From positions 146,727-210,726 of the forward strand of contig WEDG01001551.1 of the NCBI GenBank assembly GCA_017591395.1: a stretch of 64,000 bases of DNA. Direction: 5' to 3'. The notes beneath the pieces were generated by a model, which did no database searches, was not told the origin of the DNA, and was given only the letters and a program-made list of their open reading frames with translations. This document shows positions 23,033 to 35,265 of the stretch, piece by piece. The DNA comes from Schistocephalus solidus. Taxonomy: Eukaryota > Platyhelminthes > Cestoda > Diphyllobothriidea > Diphyllobothriidae. Made by a program: the position numbers and the translations under genes. Every line of letters begins with the position of its first letter. The stretch's first letter is position 1.

Positions 23033-23214
23033 GATCAAAGGGAAGATTAGAAGTACATTTGGGTGCAAATCCGTATTCGGCGTCACTATTCGCTTCTGCT
23101 GTCGAGATAACTAATGTTTGAATGTGGCATCATTAATAAGAAATTTTCCACTTTTCCAGGCCCTTGAAGTTATGTTAGTACGAAGTGGCACAACCGATGA
23201 AATAAAAAGTCGCC

Positions 23215-23580
23215 TGATAGTTCGACCGTCGATTTCGACGAGGTCCACCGTATGCTCCACACCAGGTGGTGCAGGGACGGTGACTTGCGTGTGAATTATT
23301 TTTAAGTGATATTAGTCTTGCGCTGCAGTTACCGCACTCTCTCCTCCTCCCCCACCTGAGCCCGGTGTCAAGACAGAGTCAAGAAGACCGGAGGCGGGAG
23401 AGGACGCAGGTGACTGGCGCGGCCAGGTCCCCTAAGTCCTAGCCGCCCCTAGGCGTGCCACCACACCTTCCATGTTCGGTATTTGCTAGCGGAGCGCAAC
23501 CCGAATAACGCATGCCGTGCCCTGATGTGGCCCCCGAGTTGGTCAAACGCATCTACCACGTGGCCCATTTATGGGGCACT
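23215..23580 (-). mobile_element. RTE 3'-tail copy, arm of an inverted pair
   Basis: Corresponds to the 3' non-coding end of the RTE family (GTTCGACCGTCG at its terminus; CTCTCTCCTCCTCCCCCACC; AGACCGGAGGCGGGAGAGGA). It carries a subfamily extension (AACCCGAATAACGC) also seen near 62,010. No RT or endonuclease is attached. Confidence 0.85.
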
Positions 23581-23939
23581 CTCTCTCTCTCACACACACA
23601 CACTCTCTCCTCCTTTTTATACGAGTGCACAGTTCGAGTCAAACGGACTGCAAGTGAGATTATGCGTATTTACCGACGTGATGTGTGATGTCAACACATA
23701 ACGGTGTAGCGGGAAAAAGATATCCGTAGTACAAAACTGTTACAGAACTGTAAGAATTCGCAACATCAGGCTAATAAAGCTCTTGTTCCAAAGATCGTAT
23801 CCGTCTTCACGACTACTGCCTGGAAATCGCCTCTTCGCTTCTATTGGTAGACTAGTTTTGTCACCGGCTGTTACCTTTTTCCTCTCACGGAAGGTAATGT
23901 AGGAGCAAGTAGTATGAATGTGCAACCGCTGAGCTATTA

Positions 23940-24290
23940 ATGAACATATAATTATCTGGGGGCCCCTAAACGGGCCACGTGGTAGATGCGTTGGATCAAC
24001 ACGGGGGCCACATCAGGGCACGGCAAGCGTTATTCTGGTTGCGCTCCCATAGCAAATGCCGAACATGGGAGGGGTGTGGTGGCACGCCTAGGGGCCCCGG
24101 CCGCGCCAGCAACCTGCGCCCTCTCTAACCTCTGGTCTTCTTGAATCTATCTTGACACTGGGTAAAGGTGGGGGAGGAGAGAGTGCGGTAGATGCAGCGC
24201 AAGTCAACTATCACTTTAAATTAAATCACGCACAATTCACCGTGCGTATGGTGGACCTCGTCAAAATCGACCTATCTGGGGGCCAAAAAC
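23940..24290 (+). mobile_element. RTE 3'-tail copy, opposite arm
   Basis: Reverse complement of 23,215-23,580 (GGGTAAAGGTGGGGGAGGAG, GTGGACCTCGTCAAAATCGA). The two arms face each other across about 360 bp and could form a hairpin in the intron transcript. Confidence 0.85.
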
Positions 24291-26496
24291 TGCTGCTCTT
24301 GTCCCCCCCCACCCCTCAAATATTTATCTCTGCAAGTCCACCGCAACTTTTAACAGCACTCAGCCTCCGCACTACTTTAACGGAATCTTGCTACAATGCC
24401 CGCTCAGTTTCATGCGTCATCATGCAGGTTACGGGACTATACACATGAACTGGCTGAGCTTGGTCAGTAATCTGTCTCGTGATCTGTAGAATAAGCGACT
24501 TATCCTCACGGCTTTGTCTCGCCGACTGCCGAATTGCGATAATCACCCCACCCAAGTAACTGGCGTCTCAGTTAAATAGGCTCCTCTAGCAGATGGAAAC
24601 GGAGTCACTTTACCCCCAACGAGGCAGTCGCAGAGAAAGCTCAAACGCCTGAATTTAAGGCCTTTATAGACGGTTTTTCGGGCTCTGCCCCGACATTTAT
24701 GCAAACTTATGAGTTTAACGATATCAGCTTCTGTGGACTGACATCTGCCAAGTCAGGAGTGAGTCCTGTATTTGCCATGCTGAAGATACGTTCATAATTA
24801 CCCCAGCACGGGTAATAGTAAAAAAACTCAGACACGTATTTAATAAATTTTCTGGGACTGCATGGCACACTTTACACGGCACAACCACTTCCTCTCTAAG
24901 CTCTTTCCCCACGAAGTTCCAAGTAAAACTCAAATTTTCGAAGTGAAAGTTATAGTTTTGCTGTTTATTGGGCGAACACAAGGTTGTCTTCGCAGCACAA
25001 TTTTGTAGGTTTGTCCCTGATAAAGCATGTATATTTACTCATAGCGGCTATACCTGTGTAGGTAGCATCATTGGACTAGCTCCTGCAAGATATTTACCGC
25101 TAGGTTAGAGGATGTGAAATTATGTGGTAGCTGCACAGAAGCTAATGACATCCAACTGAAATGTCTGCATCACGCTCGAGGCTAGACCCGAAAAAATGGT
25201 GCACCGGAGAGTGCTCCGTGCTAGCTCAAGAATTTTCCACAATCCTTAACGGAAACTACAATGAAGCATAACGTCTTTGAAACTTGAGTTCCTGAAGGCA
25301 AATCAATTGGTAACGCGGGGCCAACTAATTTAAGTTAAGGCTTCGGGAGAGTTAGATAACAAGTACAATCGTTTTATGTCTTAGGACATTTTGCAGTCAA
25401 TCGAAATCCGGCTTCGCTAGACGCGAAGTAAGTCGGAATTTTTCACGTATCCTGTGCAAGCCAACTTTCCATAATATGTTGGAGTGTTTCTTTTCCTCAG
25501 ATCAAGAATCTAAGGGGGACATTTTAATTCCATGATATTGGCAAGCCTTTGAAGAGTCTGGGTGGCTTGCAAACCACTTCTGTTAACCAGCTGCCCTGTC
25601 GATAACGCTCTACTTCGTCTGTTAGTTTTTAGCCCTACATTAGTTCTAAGCGTACTTATATTCTGCATTTTTCGTGGAAAGCGAGGATAGGTATGATGGT
25701 TAGCGTCAAGGATCCCTATTCCTTTTTACCCATGAAATTCATGTTAGGCACCGTCAGGGATTTACGTATACTTGCGAATATGAGGACTATTTGAACTCGG
25801 TAGTAAAGCAACACCATTCCTAATTCAGGATTTCTCGAATCACTACTGCTCCTGTGGTTTTGTAATTACCGGGAGTCAATTCAATGCTAACTTCTCTTAA
25901 TGAAAACTTAAGAATAGGCATCATTGGACTCTTTCTGAACCCCTTAATTGTGAGCTAGTTTGTGTCCTATGGTACTGTACACAGTTTTCTCTTCTCGTCT
26001 GTCAGCATCGCTTTAAGTCTTAAACTGTGCAATTGTGCACTTCAACTTTTCCAAAAACGTAAGGCTGCAAGTACGTACTGTTAACGGAACCTAGGTCAAG
26101 TTTTCGTGGGAATTTTTCGCTGACTTGATCACCTGTCCTCCCTGCAGCCGCGTACTGCTGATGACAGCTGAAGTGAATTTTTCTAGACAAAAAAAGCTTT
26201 TCCACACAGACTTTGAGTTAGCAGGTACTCCTACTTTGCGTGCAAGAAGAGGAAAAATATAGCTCAGCTGACCTGTTTTTTTCTGTCGCATTCGAAGGTC
26301 GTCGGAATTGTCTAAAGATCAACTCTTAATAGGACATTTGTAGGGGAAATGATACTTTACGGGCACATTACTTCGCAGCGAAGTCAGCAACGACGTCAGC
26401 AGTTTTTGCTTTTCCCGTCTTCGCCGGGCACGAAATTACGATAAAAGATAGAATATTCATAGGGTACGAGTTGCTTATATGGCCTCCTAAATACAG
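24291..26496. other. Intron 4, unassigned
   Basis: No recognised exon, repeat or transposon domain; only ORFs below 85 codons. Confidence 0.45.
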
Positions 26497-28205
26497 TAGA
26501 TTGCCTAAGTCATTAAATGTCTATATCAGAATTTGAGTTAGTAGCAGGGCACGGTGTTAGTTCTGCTTGTTGCATTGAATTGATGCACAAAAAGCTGTTT
26601 GACAATAAAAGTTCACTTCAGATCGGTTTATTGGTGGGAAAACGGGGCTACATGGGGCAAAATCCGACGTGTCTTGCTATCCAGGAATTTTCCAACGCTA
26701 GTAAAAGCTACAGATCAAAGCATTTTGTTTTGTGCGCAGTACTATGAATGAACGTTAATATAAGCCGGAAAATTTTGAAATATATTCCTTCGGAGAGTGG
26801 AAAATTTTGTTGTTTTCACGAAAATCAGGTGAATGCAGGTTTAGGAGATCAAATCGTTTTCGGAAAAACAAGGGCGGATTCAGTCTAAAAAAATGAGTTT
26901 TGCAAATGTATGACGTTTTGTATCAAAAACGCCGTAATAAACTTGCGTGAATGTACTTTGTTTTACCACGCCGATAATAAGGACCTTAAACGCGCATATA
27001 TGCGAGAGGCGATGACACGCCGCCACTTTTAACTTTCATGGCGTATGCGAAGCCTTTTAAGACAATAATGAAACTTGAAACGGAAAGGGCAGAAGATTGA
27101 CATTTTATCGCAAAATCTTAGTATATATCTGGCCACTCTCCTGTGCGTTCAAAATCTTAGAACTAGACTGGGAAGTAAGCAAATATATCGAAAAACACTT
27201 CAATAGAAAGAGAAAACGGAGTTCTCTAATTTTCAGCAGATATTGTATGCCTACTTTTCAGCGAAGTCGAAAAACCGGTCAAAAGTTCCCAGTTTTTCCT
27301 TGACTTCACATTTGAAAAACGTTAAGCACGCAGACATTCGACAGCGAAACATCTAATTAAAGCGCTTTTTAAAAAGGTAAATTATTATTGAAAGTTTTTT
27401 TTAACTACTTATATGCATATATTTTTCCGGCATTTGTCGTGGACGTTCATTTTTATCGGCAGCGAGTTTTTATGTTTGAGTCTACAAATATGACTAAGAC
27501 GGCCATTTGCATAAGAAAGAATGTCCAAAAAGTCACTATTTCGGTAAATGATTTAAGAAATATCTTATTTTGAAGGTTTAAGAAACACAGCGAACGGAAT
27601 CTACATTTATGGGCAGTCGACTGAATACACTTAAAATCCTAAATAATTCACCACGGTTTTCAAAGACGAGCTGGAACTCATCGTAATAAAAACCCGAAAT
27701 AGTTGTAAGGAAATTTAACAATGGAAAATTCATCTGTATATACACAAAATAGTATGCTTAGGATCGCACCTGACGATTCTATTTAAATTTATTAGTCAGT
27801 GACCGGCCCATGAACATGTGAGCTTATTAAATATTATATTCCTGTGAAGTCCATATCGGCACAGTCAAACAAAAATATGTTTCCATTGGCCAAACGTATC
27901 TAAGAAAATCTACAAACGGAAGTAAAACTGTACATTCTCATGAAAAGTTGTTGGAATATAAACTTCCATGATGACGGCCATACTTTATGTTGCGCTTAAT
28001 CTAGATGAATATGTAAGTGCAAAACTCAGAAAAAGACTATTTTCAAAAGTAATTCTACTTTTGCTGCTTTTTTTCACTCGTTGGGTTTCATGGACAAGCT
28101 TCCTATTCATTTTATACTTCAGTTTACTCAACTAGATCGATTGTTCACCTTTTCGTAACTTGTACATTTTCTAAACAATTATAATTTCTAGAAAATTTAC
28201 TATTA
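26497..28205 (-). repeat. Right arm of the 1.7-kb AT-rich inverted repeat
   Basis: Reverse complement of 17,980-19,710. Its end at 28,205 is set by the insertion of a 305-bp repeat. Confidence 0.88.
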
Positions 28206-28530
28206 TTGATAAGGTGGAACCGACAACGACAAGGGAAACCGGAATGGCCATTTATAGTTTATTTGCCGTCATCGGCTTGTCATAATCAATTTCAAGTGTG
28301 GACCACCTGGGATTCGAATCCGCGACATTTTGGAATTGAGTCGAACGCTCTACCACTGAGACACGGGCCCGTTGTTTCGTCGGTTGCGATCGGAAATATG
28401 ATGGTAATGTACGGCTCATCGATCTCTTTAAGAAACATGTATGTTCCGTTGTGCCCTTGAGCTGATGTTAGAGCCCTCACAGGCAGTCGTATATCAACGT
28501 GTAGCATATGTTGATAAGGTGAAACCGACA
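28206..28530 (-). mobile_element. 305-bp tRNA-derived repeat, single unit with terminal redundancy
   Basis: Starts TTGATAAGGTGGAACCGAC at 28,206; the same word recurs at 28,513, a 307-bp period. Box B (GGATTCGAATCC-type) and box A are preserved in the tRNA-like head, while the core is decayed (CCGATGA, stem II broken). The unit is permuted relative to the 10,703 copy: it opens at a different point of the same circle. Confidence 0.85.
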
Positions 28531-28599
28531 AGCTAAGACAGCAACTGTAGGATAAAATAATAGAAACGCCCCACCCTAAGTAATAAGGTGGTCCTGCGC

Positions 28600-28815
28600 A
28601 TAATTCCAGGAAGGGTAACTACTCCCATGTCCTAACCCTCACATAAGCCTTAACATAGACTAAAATCGTATTTCTAACCTCAACTCTAACTCTTCCTTTA
28701 ACACTAACTCGAACCTTAACCATAAACTTACCTTAACGCTAGCTTTAAATTTTACCCTACACTTAACCGCAACTTTAACCATAAACCAAACACCATTTTC
28801 CCTGGAATTTGGCAT
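28600..28815 (+). repeat. Telomere-like degenerate repeat element
   Basis: Begins AATTCCAGGAAGGGTAACTA, then about 150 bp of CTAACC/CTTAACC-like words, and ends TTTTCCCTGGAATTTGG. The head matches the reverse complement of 52,470-52,495. Flatworm telomeres are (TTAGGG)n, so the body looks like decayed telomeric DNA or a CTTAACC-rich minisatellite. Confidence 0.6.
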
Positions 28816-29627
28816 AAAGACACCTGTATTGCGGGCGGTTCCTGTTCTGATGCCCTGTTTATGGGGCCATGCTGGCTTATAAGTCTAAAATTAAGGACCC
28901 ATATAGGGGGTGGAATCAGCAACAATTTAGGTAGATTGTTATAGAAAAGTAAGTAACTAGCGCCCAGTTTTACAAGTTAAGACGCAATTATGCTGTACCC
29001 CCTGTATGACTGGAAGGTCACTATACCGATTGTCTGAGCTCCCAGCTCCTGCGCTAACGAAACCGAACTTGTGATCTTTTCGGTGATTTTGACGGCAGAT
29101 GGGACTGCTTTGCTCCCGTTCGACACTTTACGTTCATTCATCCGTAAACCCGTCTTTCGTCCTCTTCGATAGTTTAGGCATGGGACAGAATACCATTCTT
29201 ACATACTGCCCACGGCAGTTTGATCTGTCTTTGGTTTTGCCGGTGTGCAGTCCGAAAAGCTAATTTCGCGGCAGTACACTGATTGCGCTCTGAAGCAGTC
29301 GTGTTGTACGGCACAATGATTTGGCTGGCTGTTTGGGTTTACTGGAGCGGACACAAGAGCATCGAAATCTTAAGGCCTTGAGGCAGCCACTCATTAATTG
29401 ATCGCATAGTCAGTCTAGCCGGTCTTGCCTTCCGGATTGCCGTGGTAGGTCGGAGTTCGTTTGAAGGGCTTCTCCATACAACATGGCTTCTGCGCAACAC
29501 GATCCCTGAATGCGCAACCGCTGGACCATTAATGCACATATAATTATCTGAATACCCAACCAGCTTTGTGAAAATTTGTCTTCGACGCTAAGGACAAACG
29601 CAAAAGCTCGTTTTTAAAGGGGATAAA
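28816..29627. other. Intron 4, unassigned
   Basis: A roughly 40-bp block at 29,508-29,549 (GCAACCGCTGGACCATTAAT and ACATATAATTATCTG) also occurs at 23,916-23,958. Nothing else recognised. Confidence 0.45.
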
Positions 29628-30138
29628 GTGCCACTGAAATTTTATTCTCTACCTTGCATGCAAGGAGTTTCCGAAATAATCTCTCGAAAATTAAGTCGCT
29701 TTGGCATCTCTGTCGTCCACAAGCCTGCATCCGTCATAAGCGTAACCCTATGCCTACTAAGGGACCCCCTACCGAAAGAACAATCAAGCAATGTCATTTG
29801 CCGCATAGCATGCACCAACAGCCCTTCTGCTTACGTTGGCCATAGAGACCTACGTCTTGGGAATCGTATAAATGAACATAAGCCGACGTCACGTTCACCG
29901 ATGTGACCCCTTATCACTCGTGTTTGCGTACTCCGTTGCGTGTGACCACCACTTAAATTGGGATGGTTCCGAAGTTATCGTCATGGCCAACACCAAACAG
30001 GCTCGAGAATCCCTCGAATCTTGGCACTCTAGTACGACTAGCATCAATCGCCATGTCGATCTAGATGCTCATTACGAAGGGCGACGTGCACGACAAACTA
30101 ACGAGCGTCCACGCCCTGACAACGGCTGCGGCATTTAG
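29628..30138 (+). pseudogene. Penelope-like element fragment (GIY-YIG endonuclease and C-terminus)
   Basis: The 29,628-29,906 frame encodes LSRFGISVVHKPAS, then VICRIACTNSPSAYVGH and LRLGNRINEHKP. A frameshift near 29,890 leads to LSLVFAYSVACDHHLNWDGS, ANTKQARESLESWHS and INRHVDLDAHYEGRR, the usual PLE C-terminus. YVGET has become YVGHR, so the catalytic region is damaged. 5'-truncated, no RT. The non-coding 3' part runs to about 30,490. Confidence 0.85.
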
Positions 30139-30436
30139 AATCTCAGTATTTCGCCACCCCTGCCTCAGATATGGCGAACCGCAGTTGAACCTTCAACCGA
30201 CGCAATGACCGACCTGTATCGACGACCGATAATCCAGCCGGTCGTAGTTACCATCCGATCACCTCCCTCTACAAAACAAGGAAACGTAATTGTTCTCCAC
30301 ACACCTCCCCAGTCCCAAAACATGCCGCAATTATGTGTCCATCTACCACCCCCCTCACACCAGTTGTATTTTGTCGCTAGCTTCCCTGTCACGCCGACTG
30401 ACCTAGTTAGATTAAGTCACTTTCTCCACTGTTCAT

Positions 30437-30482
30437 TTCGCCTGAAGACGGGTTGGTGCCAACAACTTGAAAATTTACGAGT
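30437..30482 (+). ncRNA. Hammerhead-like motif in a PLE 3' region
   Basis: TTCGC-CTGAAGA, then C-GGGTTGG-TG-CCAAC (strong hairpin), AACTT, GAAA, ATTT, ACGAG. The core CTGANGA and GAAA are present, stem II has five Watson-Crick pairs and stem I four (TTCG/CGAG with a closing mismatch). It sits about 300 bp past the endonuclease, the same relative place as the motif at 7,076-7,120. Confidence 0.35.
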
Positions 30483-30880
30483 ACAACTCGATTTTACAAA
30501 GAGCGTTTTCTTATCATTATATCATCTCGGGATTCAAACCACTTCATTTATTCAGCGTACATATATGTATATACAATGGCTGAGTGTGCATTCCGAGCTG
30601 TTATAAAGACTCGAGGAGCCGGAGTGGCAGTTGCAAAAGACTGTATCTCCGTTTGCCGCAATGCCACAGACTGGGATGAAAATATTCTGTTGCAGACCTC
30701 AAGTGATAAATCTTAAGTTCAATATGCGCCTGTTTGTAATGCCATGTCTTACTTACTTATACAGTAATCTATATAAAATATTGCCTACTGTAGTCTGGAA
30801 TTTGACGAGTACTGCACACAGACGTTGAATGTTAACTTGAGGACAAAATGATATGATTTCAGGGTCATATTGTGACCAAC

Positions 30881-31110
30881 CTTGTAATATTTGCTGTGAG
30901 TGTTGAGTGAGCAGGACCCGTCTGCTGTCAGTGCCTCATACAAGCTTTTGCGAGTGACCGGTTCCTGGGTGGTTAAGCTGACAATGGAAGTAGAAAGGGA
31001 GGGACGAGAAGCTGACGACATGCGCGGTCGAGAGAAACCTTGGGGGAGCGAGGCGGTATGTTGGGCATCAGTGTGCTGACGGAAGGCTCGACGAATTTGT
31101 GAGAACTCGA
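30881..31110 (-). CDS. RAB3IP-like: Rabin8-like exon 4 (Ser-rich linker)
   Basis: This exon encodes a basic Ser/Thr-rich linker (SRPRMSSASRPSLSTSIVSL) ending in THSKYYK. YYK joins EFVDW of exon 5 to rebuild the Y.EF..W motif that begins the C-terminal domain in the family. The donor is AAG|GTTGGT, exit phase 0, matching exon 5. The acceptor is less certain. CTGCCACCAG at 31,111 gives phase 1 to match exon 3. A stronger polypyrimidine acceptor at 31,145 would put this frame out of phase with exon 3, unless a small exon between 39,260 and 31,145 was missed. The same frame stays open upstream, so openness does not decide the boundary. Confidence 0.62.
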
Positions 31111-32074
31111 CTGGTGGCAGGAGAGCCTCATTTGAGGACACAGAGCTGAAGGAGAGAAGAAATTTAAAGGAGATGTGGACAAACAGCACAGAGACTGGCA
31201 AAAGGCAAAAACGTGAAGGCATGTTACACGTGATGTTAAGTTTAAGGGAAACACAGAACTGTCCAGGCATTTTTGCAGACAGTGTGCCCCAGAACGTAAA
31301 ATAAGTGGACATAGAGGAGCTAATTGTCGCACGCGAAAAAATTCGGACCGTGAAGCGCAACCATGAGAGAAATTTCAGAATTAGATTATGTATGATAAAA
31401 AAACGCAATCATGTGTTTAGAATGGAAATTACCTACGAAAAAAAGTGATTTTGGGCGAAGAATCACTTTCAAATTAATCAGGAATGCGAAAACTAAAACC
31501 AAAAGGAAGAAAGTACAAAGACAGTTCTGCCTCAAAGAACACCGGGTGCCTTAGAAGGCACTTATAAGTCAATGAAAAGTTCAACCAAGGAGGATTTCAT
31601 AAACTTATAAAAGGAACCTAAGAGACCAGGAGCAACCTTTCATGACATTCACCCTTTGTGCTAATGTTGTGAAGTATCTCAGGCACCTGGTGATGCCTGT
31701 TAACAAATTCGAAGCAGTTAGCTCATTTAAATGGTACTTAGAAAATATCTCATCAGGCGTGAATACATTGGCATAGAAGAAAAATAGCACACATGGTCAA
31801 TATCTCTACCAGTACGGTCTTGCCAAAACATGTTTGGTAACCACGCAAAGATATTTTGGTAAGTTAATCCTCTATCAATGCCACAGCCTTAAGCATAAGC
31901 TTTAAGGCTTATAGTTAGCTTGTAGTTAAACATGGGCCCGAAATTAATCGCGCTCCACAGCTGAAATGCTAAGGCTACTCGTAAAGCACCCGCAAAACAG
32001 TAGGCAGTACCGGTTCTTATGGTAGCAAGGATCCTCTCAAATTGAAGCTTACCTGGAAGGAGTATCTACAAAAA

Positions 32075-32165
32075 AGCGAAGATGGGATGGCCATTTCGGG
32101 CTTGTTGGCCGTTGTCACTTAGTCACAACAAACCCCAGGATTGAATGACCTGGCATTCGATGGCC
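32075..32165 (-). mobile_element. 305-bp repeat, old fragment
   Basis: Minus-strand GGCCAACAAGCCCGAAATGG with the CAACGG and CCAGG-type flanks of the family. Here the base before GAAA is C rather than A; stem I and the CTGATGA core are decayed. Confidence 0.6.
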
Positions 32166-32224
32166 ATATTCGCCGTTCCATCGATTATAATATAATGGGT
32201 GCAAATCCCTTCTATTCAAACAAC

Positions 32225-32545
32225 AGACAGTTCGACCATCGCGAATGACAACATTTAATGCGTGCTCCACAGTATGGTGGACGACAGGCTTTGTATTGCA
32301 GGTGAATTAGTTTACGTGGACAGCAGACATGCACAGCATCTACCGCGATCTTTCCACCTAAACAGCCTGTTTACGCGTGGCACATACGCCTGGGCCAGCA
32401 TTTCGCAGAAACAAGATAAAAGCAGCTCGTATCCCATTTGAGGGAGAGTGGCAGTTTACATTAAAGTAGGAGCCATTGCAGCCTGACTCTCTGTCCCGAA
32501 ATGAGAAGCGAGTTATCCTGTCAGGCGACGGTCATCGAATCTAGG
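32225..32545 (-). mobile_element. RTE 3'-tail fragments, diverged
   Basis: Words of the RTE tail in order: AGTTCGACCATCG, GCGTGCTCCACAG, AGCATCTACCGC, GGAGCCATTGCAGCCTGACT, CGAGTTATCCTGTCAG. About the arrangement of 54,865-55,240, with deletions. Confidence 0.65.
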
Positions 32546-34254
32546 ACCCATAAAGGGTATCGACAGATTCCAGCACCTCAGATTTGGAAGTGTTGAATAC
32601 GCTGAATTGTCGTAGGTATGGATTCCCCCACTTCCTCCTTCCAACGGTCCGAGTCGGTCAGTCGTTTGGTGATAGCATTGGACGACGAGGATGGCGTGGA
32701 GGGAGACCTACGTCTGCGTGCGCCACCACACTGCATTCCATTCTTGGCATTTGTCCTGCGATGTGCAGCTGGGTAACGCTTCATTTCCCCATCTGAACTT
32801 TCTGGTGGTCCAGAACCTCTACTATGTCCGTTTTAGGGGCATTTCCTCTGTTGAAAGCAGATGTAGCCAGCATCGCAAATTTTCGTTTGTCTCGGCTATG
32901 GTATTTTGGAATATTTCTGTTTAAAACTTTTAATGAACTAAAAATGAAGGTATGTTCAGGTCGGCTAAGCAGGTTAAGTAGGAATATTTAAGATAGGAGC
33001 TCCAACAGAACTCATACCACGAAACCTTTATCGTGTAGTTGGTGCTAACGGTTCAAATGCAATTCGTTACACACAAAATCCTTTATCAGAAGCAACCACA
33101 GTAACTCTGTTTGGGCACCCTGTTTGGCATTTACGGTGCAGTCTTTGCGCATGTGGCCGACAGACCACAAAAACGGTGATTTTCGATAAATTTCACAAAT
33201 GATTGAGCTGCAGGCTAGAATTGATCTTTGTATGCACAGACTTGATTGTGGGCAAGAGAGTCTGAAGTTCTCGAAGCTTCGAAAAGTAAAGTTACTTCAG
33301 CAGAAATCGCATTTGATAAAAAATCAAGTTACTTCTCGTTGACCATGAGAGTTCACAACAAGAAAATTAAAAAAGGATTGACTTAAAAGTGCTTCTCAAA
33401 TAGGGCGGGAATGTTTAAAGTCAAATACTTCCAGTAAAACATACACATGCTGCCTCCAAAGAGTGGAACCAGTTTTCATATCGGAAATAATTTGCCACAG
33501 CAAAGGCATATGTACAAAATCTAACGAGAAGGTCTAATATGATTCGTGATTTCGGACCTTAAAATTCAGGCAAGTAGCAACCAACATAACGTTTTACATT
33601 TAATTTTGATTCGATTATAAATGCAATGTGCAGTAGGTGTACTATTTCATGAAATATTGACCAAAATTCTAAAATTTGTTTTCGTTTCGAAAAGATTACT
33701 TAAATAGGGTTGCATAATCCCAAGATATTTCAGTCATGTGAGGCAGCCAGCTTTTAAACGGGCCTCCTTTCCGTCGTCTGCAAAAGCTGAAGTCTAAAAA
33801 AATAATTTTTTAAATAGAAAGAACACATTTCAGAATTTCAGTTAACATTTCATGCGAGAGCAGTCTCAGCATGCGCCAAAACTCATTAAATATCTATCGC
33901 AATCTACCGATTTTTAAGCTAAAAAAAGACCATTAGACGAGGTTTCAAGGTGTTCGGTGTGGAAAGCAAGTTTGAGTCAGTCAATCCACAGCAGCGTGCT
34001 GAATGCTGGCGGAACATATACCAAACCATTTTATACAATTACATTTTGAAAAAATACTACTAAAATAATGCTTGATTTGGATCGATTGTGTCTGCCCGCA
34101 TAAATTAGATCCCATTTCACCGAAGAAATGTACAAAAATTCATCATTAACATTCTTAAATGGTTTGTAAGGATAAAAATAACCCAGCCCCTCGCATGCTT
34201 GCATACCCTACTGCCTTCGGGTTTGTTAACAAAGCCCGCGCTAGGATTCCAATT

Positions 34255-34412
34255 TATCGTAAAACTCTTACGAGGAATGGAAAGCCTCCCAAGTGGATCA
34301 TGAAGGTTGCAGGTTCGAGCCTCGGGTGTACAAAACCTGGGGTTGGTATAGCCAGCTGGTGACGACTAATAAGCCAGAAATGGCCATTACAGTCCCTTTG
34401 TCTTTGGTGGCA
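34255..34412 (+). mobile_element. 305-bp repeat, old partial copy
   Basis: Box B (AGGTTCGAGCC), then GGTATAGCCAGCTGGTGACG and AATAAGCCAGAAATGGCCAT plus TACAGTCCC. The core is CTGGTGA with GAAA; stem I is weakened. A 40-bp remnant of the same family (GGCCAGTCTCCTCTGTCTTT) is at 35,926-35,965. Confidence 0.7.
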
Positions 34413-35094
34413 AATTTCTTTTAAATGAATGAATGTATGAAGTGGTTCGAGATATTTTCGACCTCGGCCGTTAAGCCACATGTTCGAGCTCAAATTAAGT
34501 TCTAATCGGTGAATCAAACAAAAAGTACGCGCATTTTCTACACGCGACAAGGGCCAGAGTCGAAGGCCAACCGGCGAGCAGATGTGACTAGCTTGAAGCG
34601 GTCGCGCAAGTTTAACTTCGACTTGAATTTCATTGATATTAAGGTCGACTAATTTTTCTATCCAAACTTACTATTTAGGATAGGATATTTTGCTGAACAT
34701 TTTCGGGGTACGATCGAATACATGGTCCCATTAAGAAAACGGGAGACATGGGGTCCTGTAATACAGGAATGGTGGCAAAAGGGATTTTATGGGTGTGGTA
34801 AACGAAACTGAAAAATAGCTGTTTCTGAGAAGCAACAAATAAAAAATCACATTTTTGCCATTAGCTGATTTAACTACACCAATAAAGCGTAAAAACTGGA
34901 GCAAACAATTTGAAATAAAGGAAGTAAGGAGCTGTAAATGGGCGGAATAAACAGAATCCGAGGGTTAGAGATTCGAAGCGAAATGATTTTCAGCCCATAA
35001 TGACTACCCAACGTAAAAGAAAGTGTGGAGAGTATGTCGCCATATCAGACTTTCGTGATGGCCGAGAATGAAACTATAATTGAAGGTGACGAAG

Positions 35095-35265
35095 TTGAAA
35101 GCCGAACCTCTGGCCTTGACCCTAAACCATTAATCTCAGCCCCCAACCACAACCGGTTCTAAGCCTAAACCTAGCACTACCCTCAAATCATTAGCCCTAA
35201 CGCTAGCCTAAGCTGAATCTCTACTCCTAACCTTGACCCTAACCCTTACCTCGGGCCGAATAATA
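35095..35265 (+). repeat. Telomere-like degenerate repeat
   Basis: Dense CCTAACCCTAA/CCTGACCCTAAACC-like words (CCTTGACCCTAACCCTTACC). Closest in the window to the complement of TTAGGG. Confidence 0.65.

Noticed and set aside
30785..31408. 207-codon minus-strand ORF as a single-exon gene
   Set aside because: Only 30,881-31,110 (perhaps to 31,145) is exon; the rest is intron that happens to stay open.
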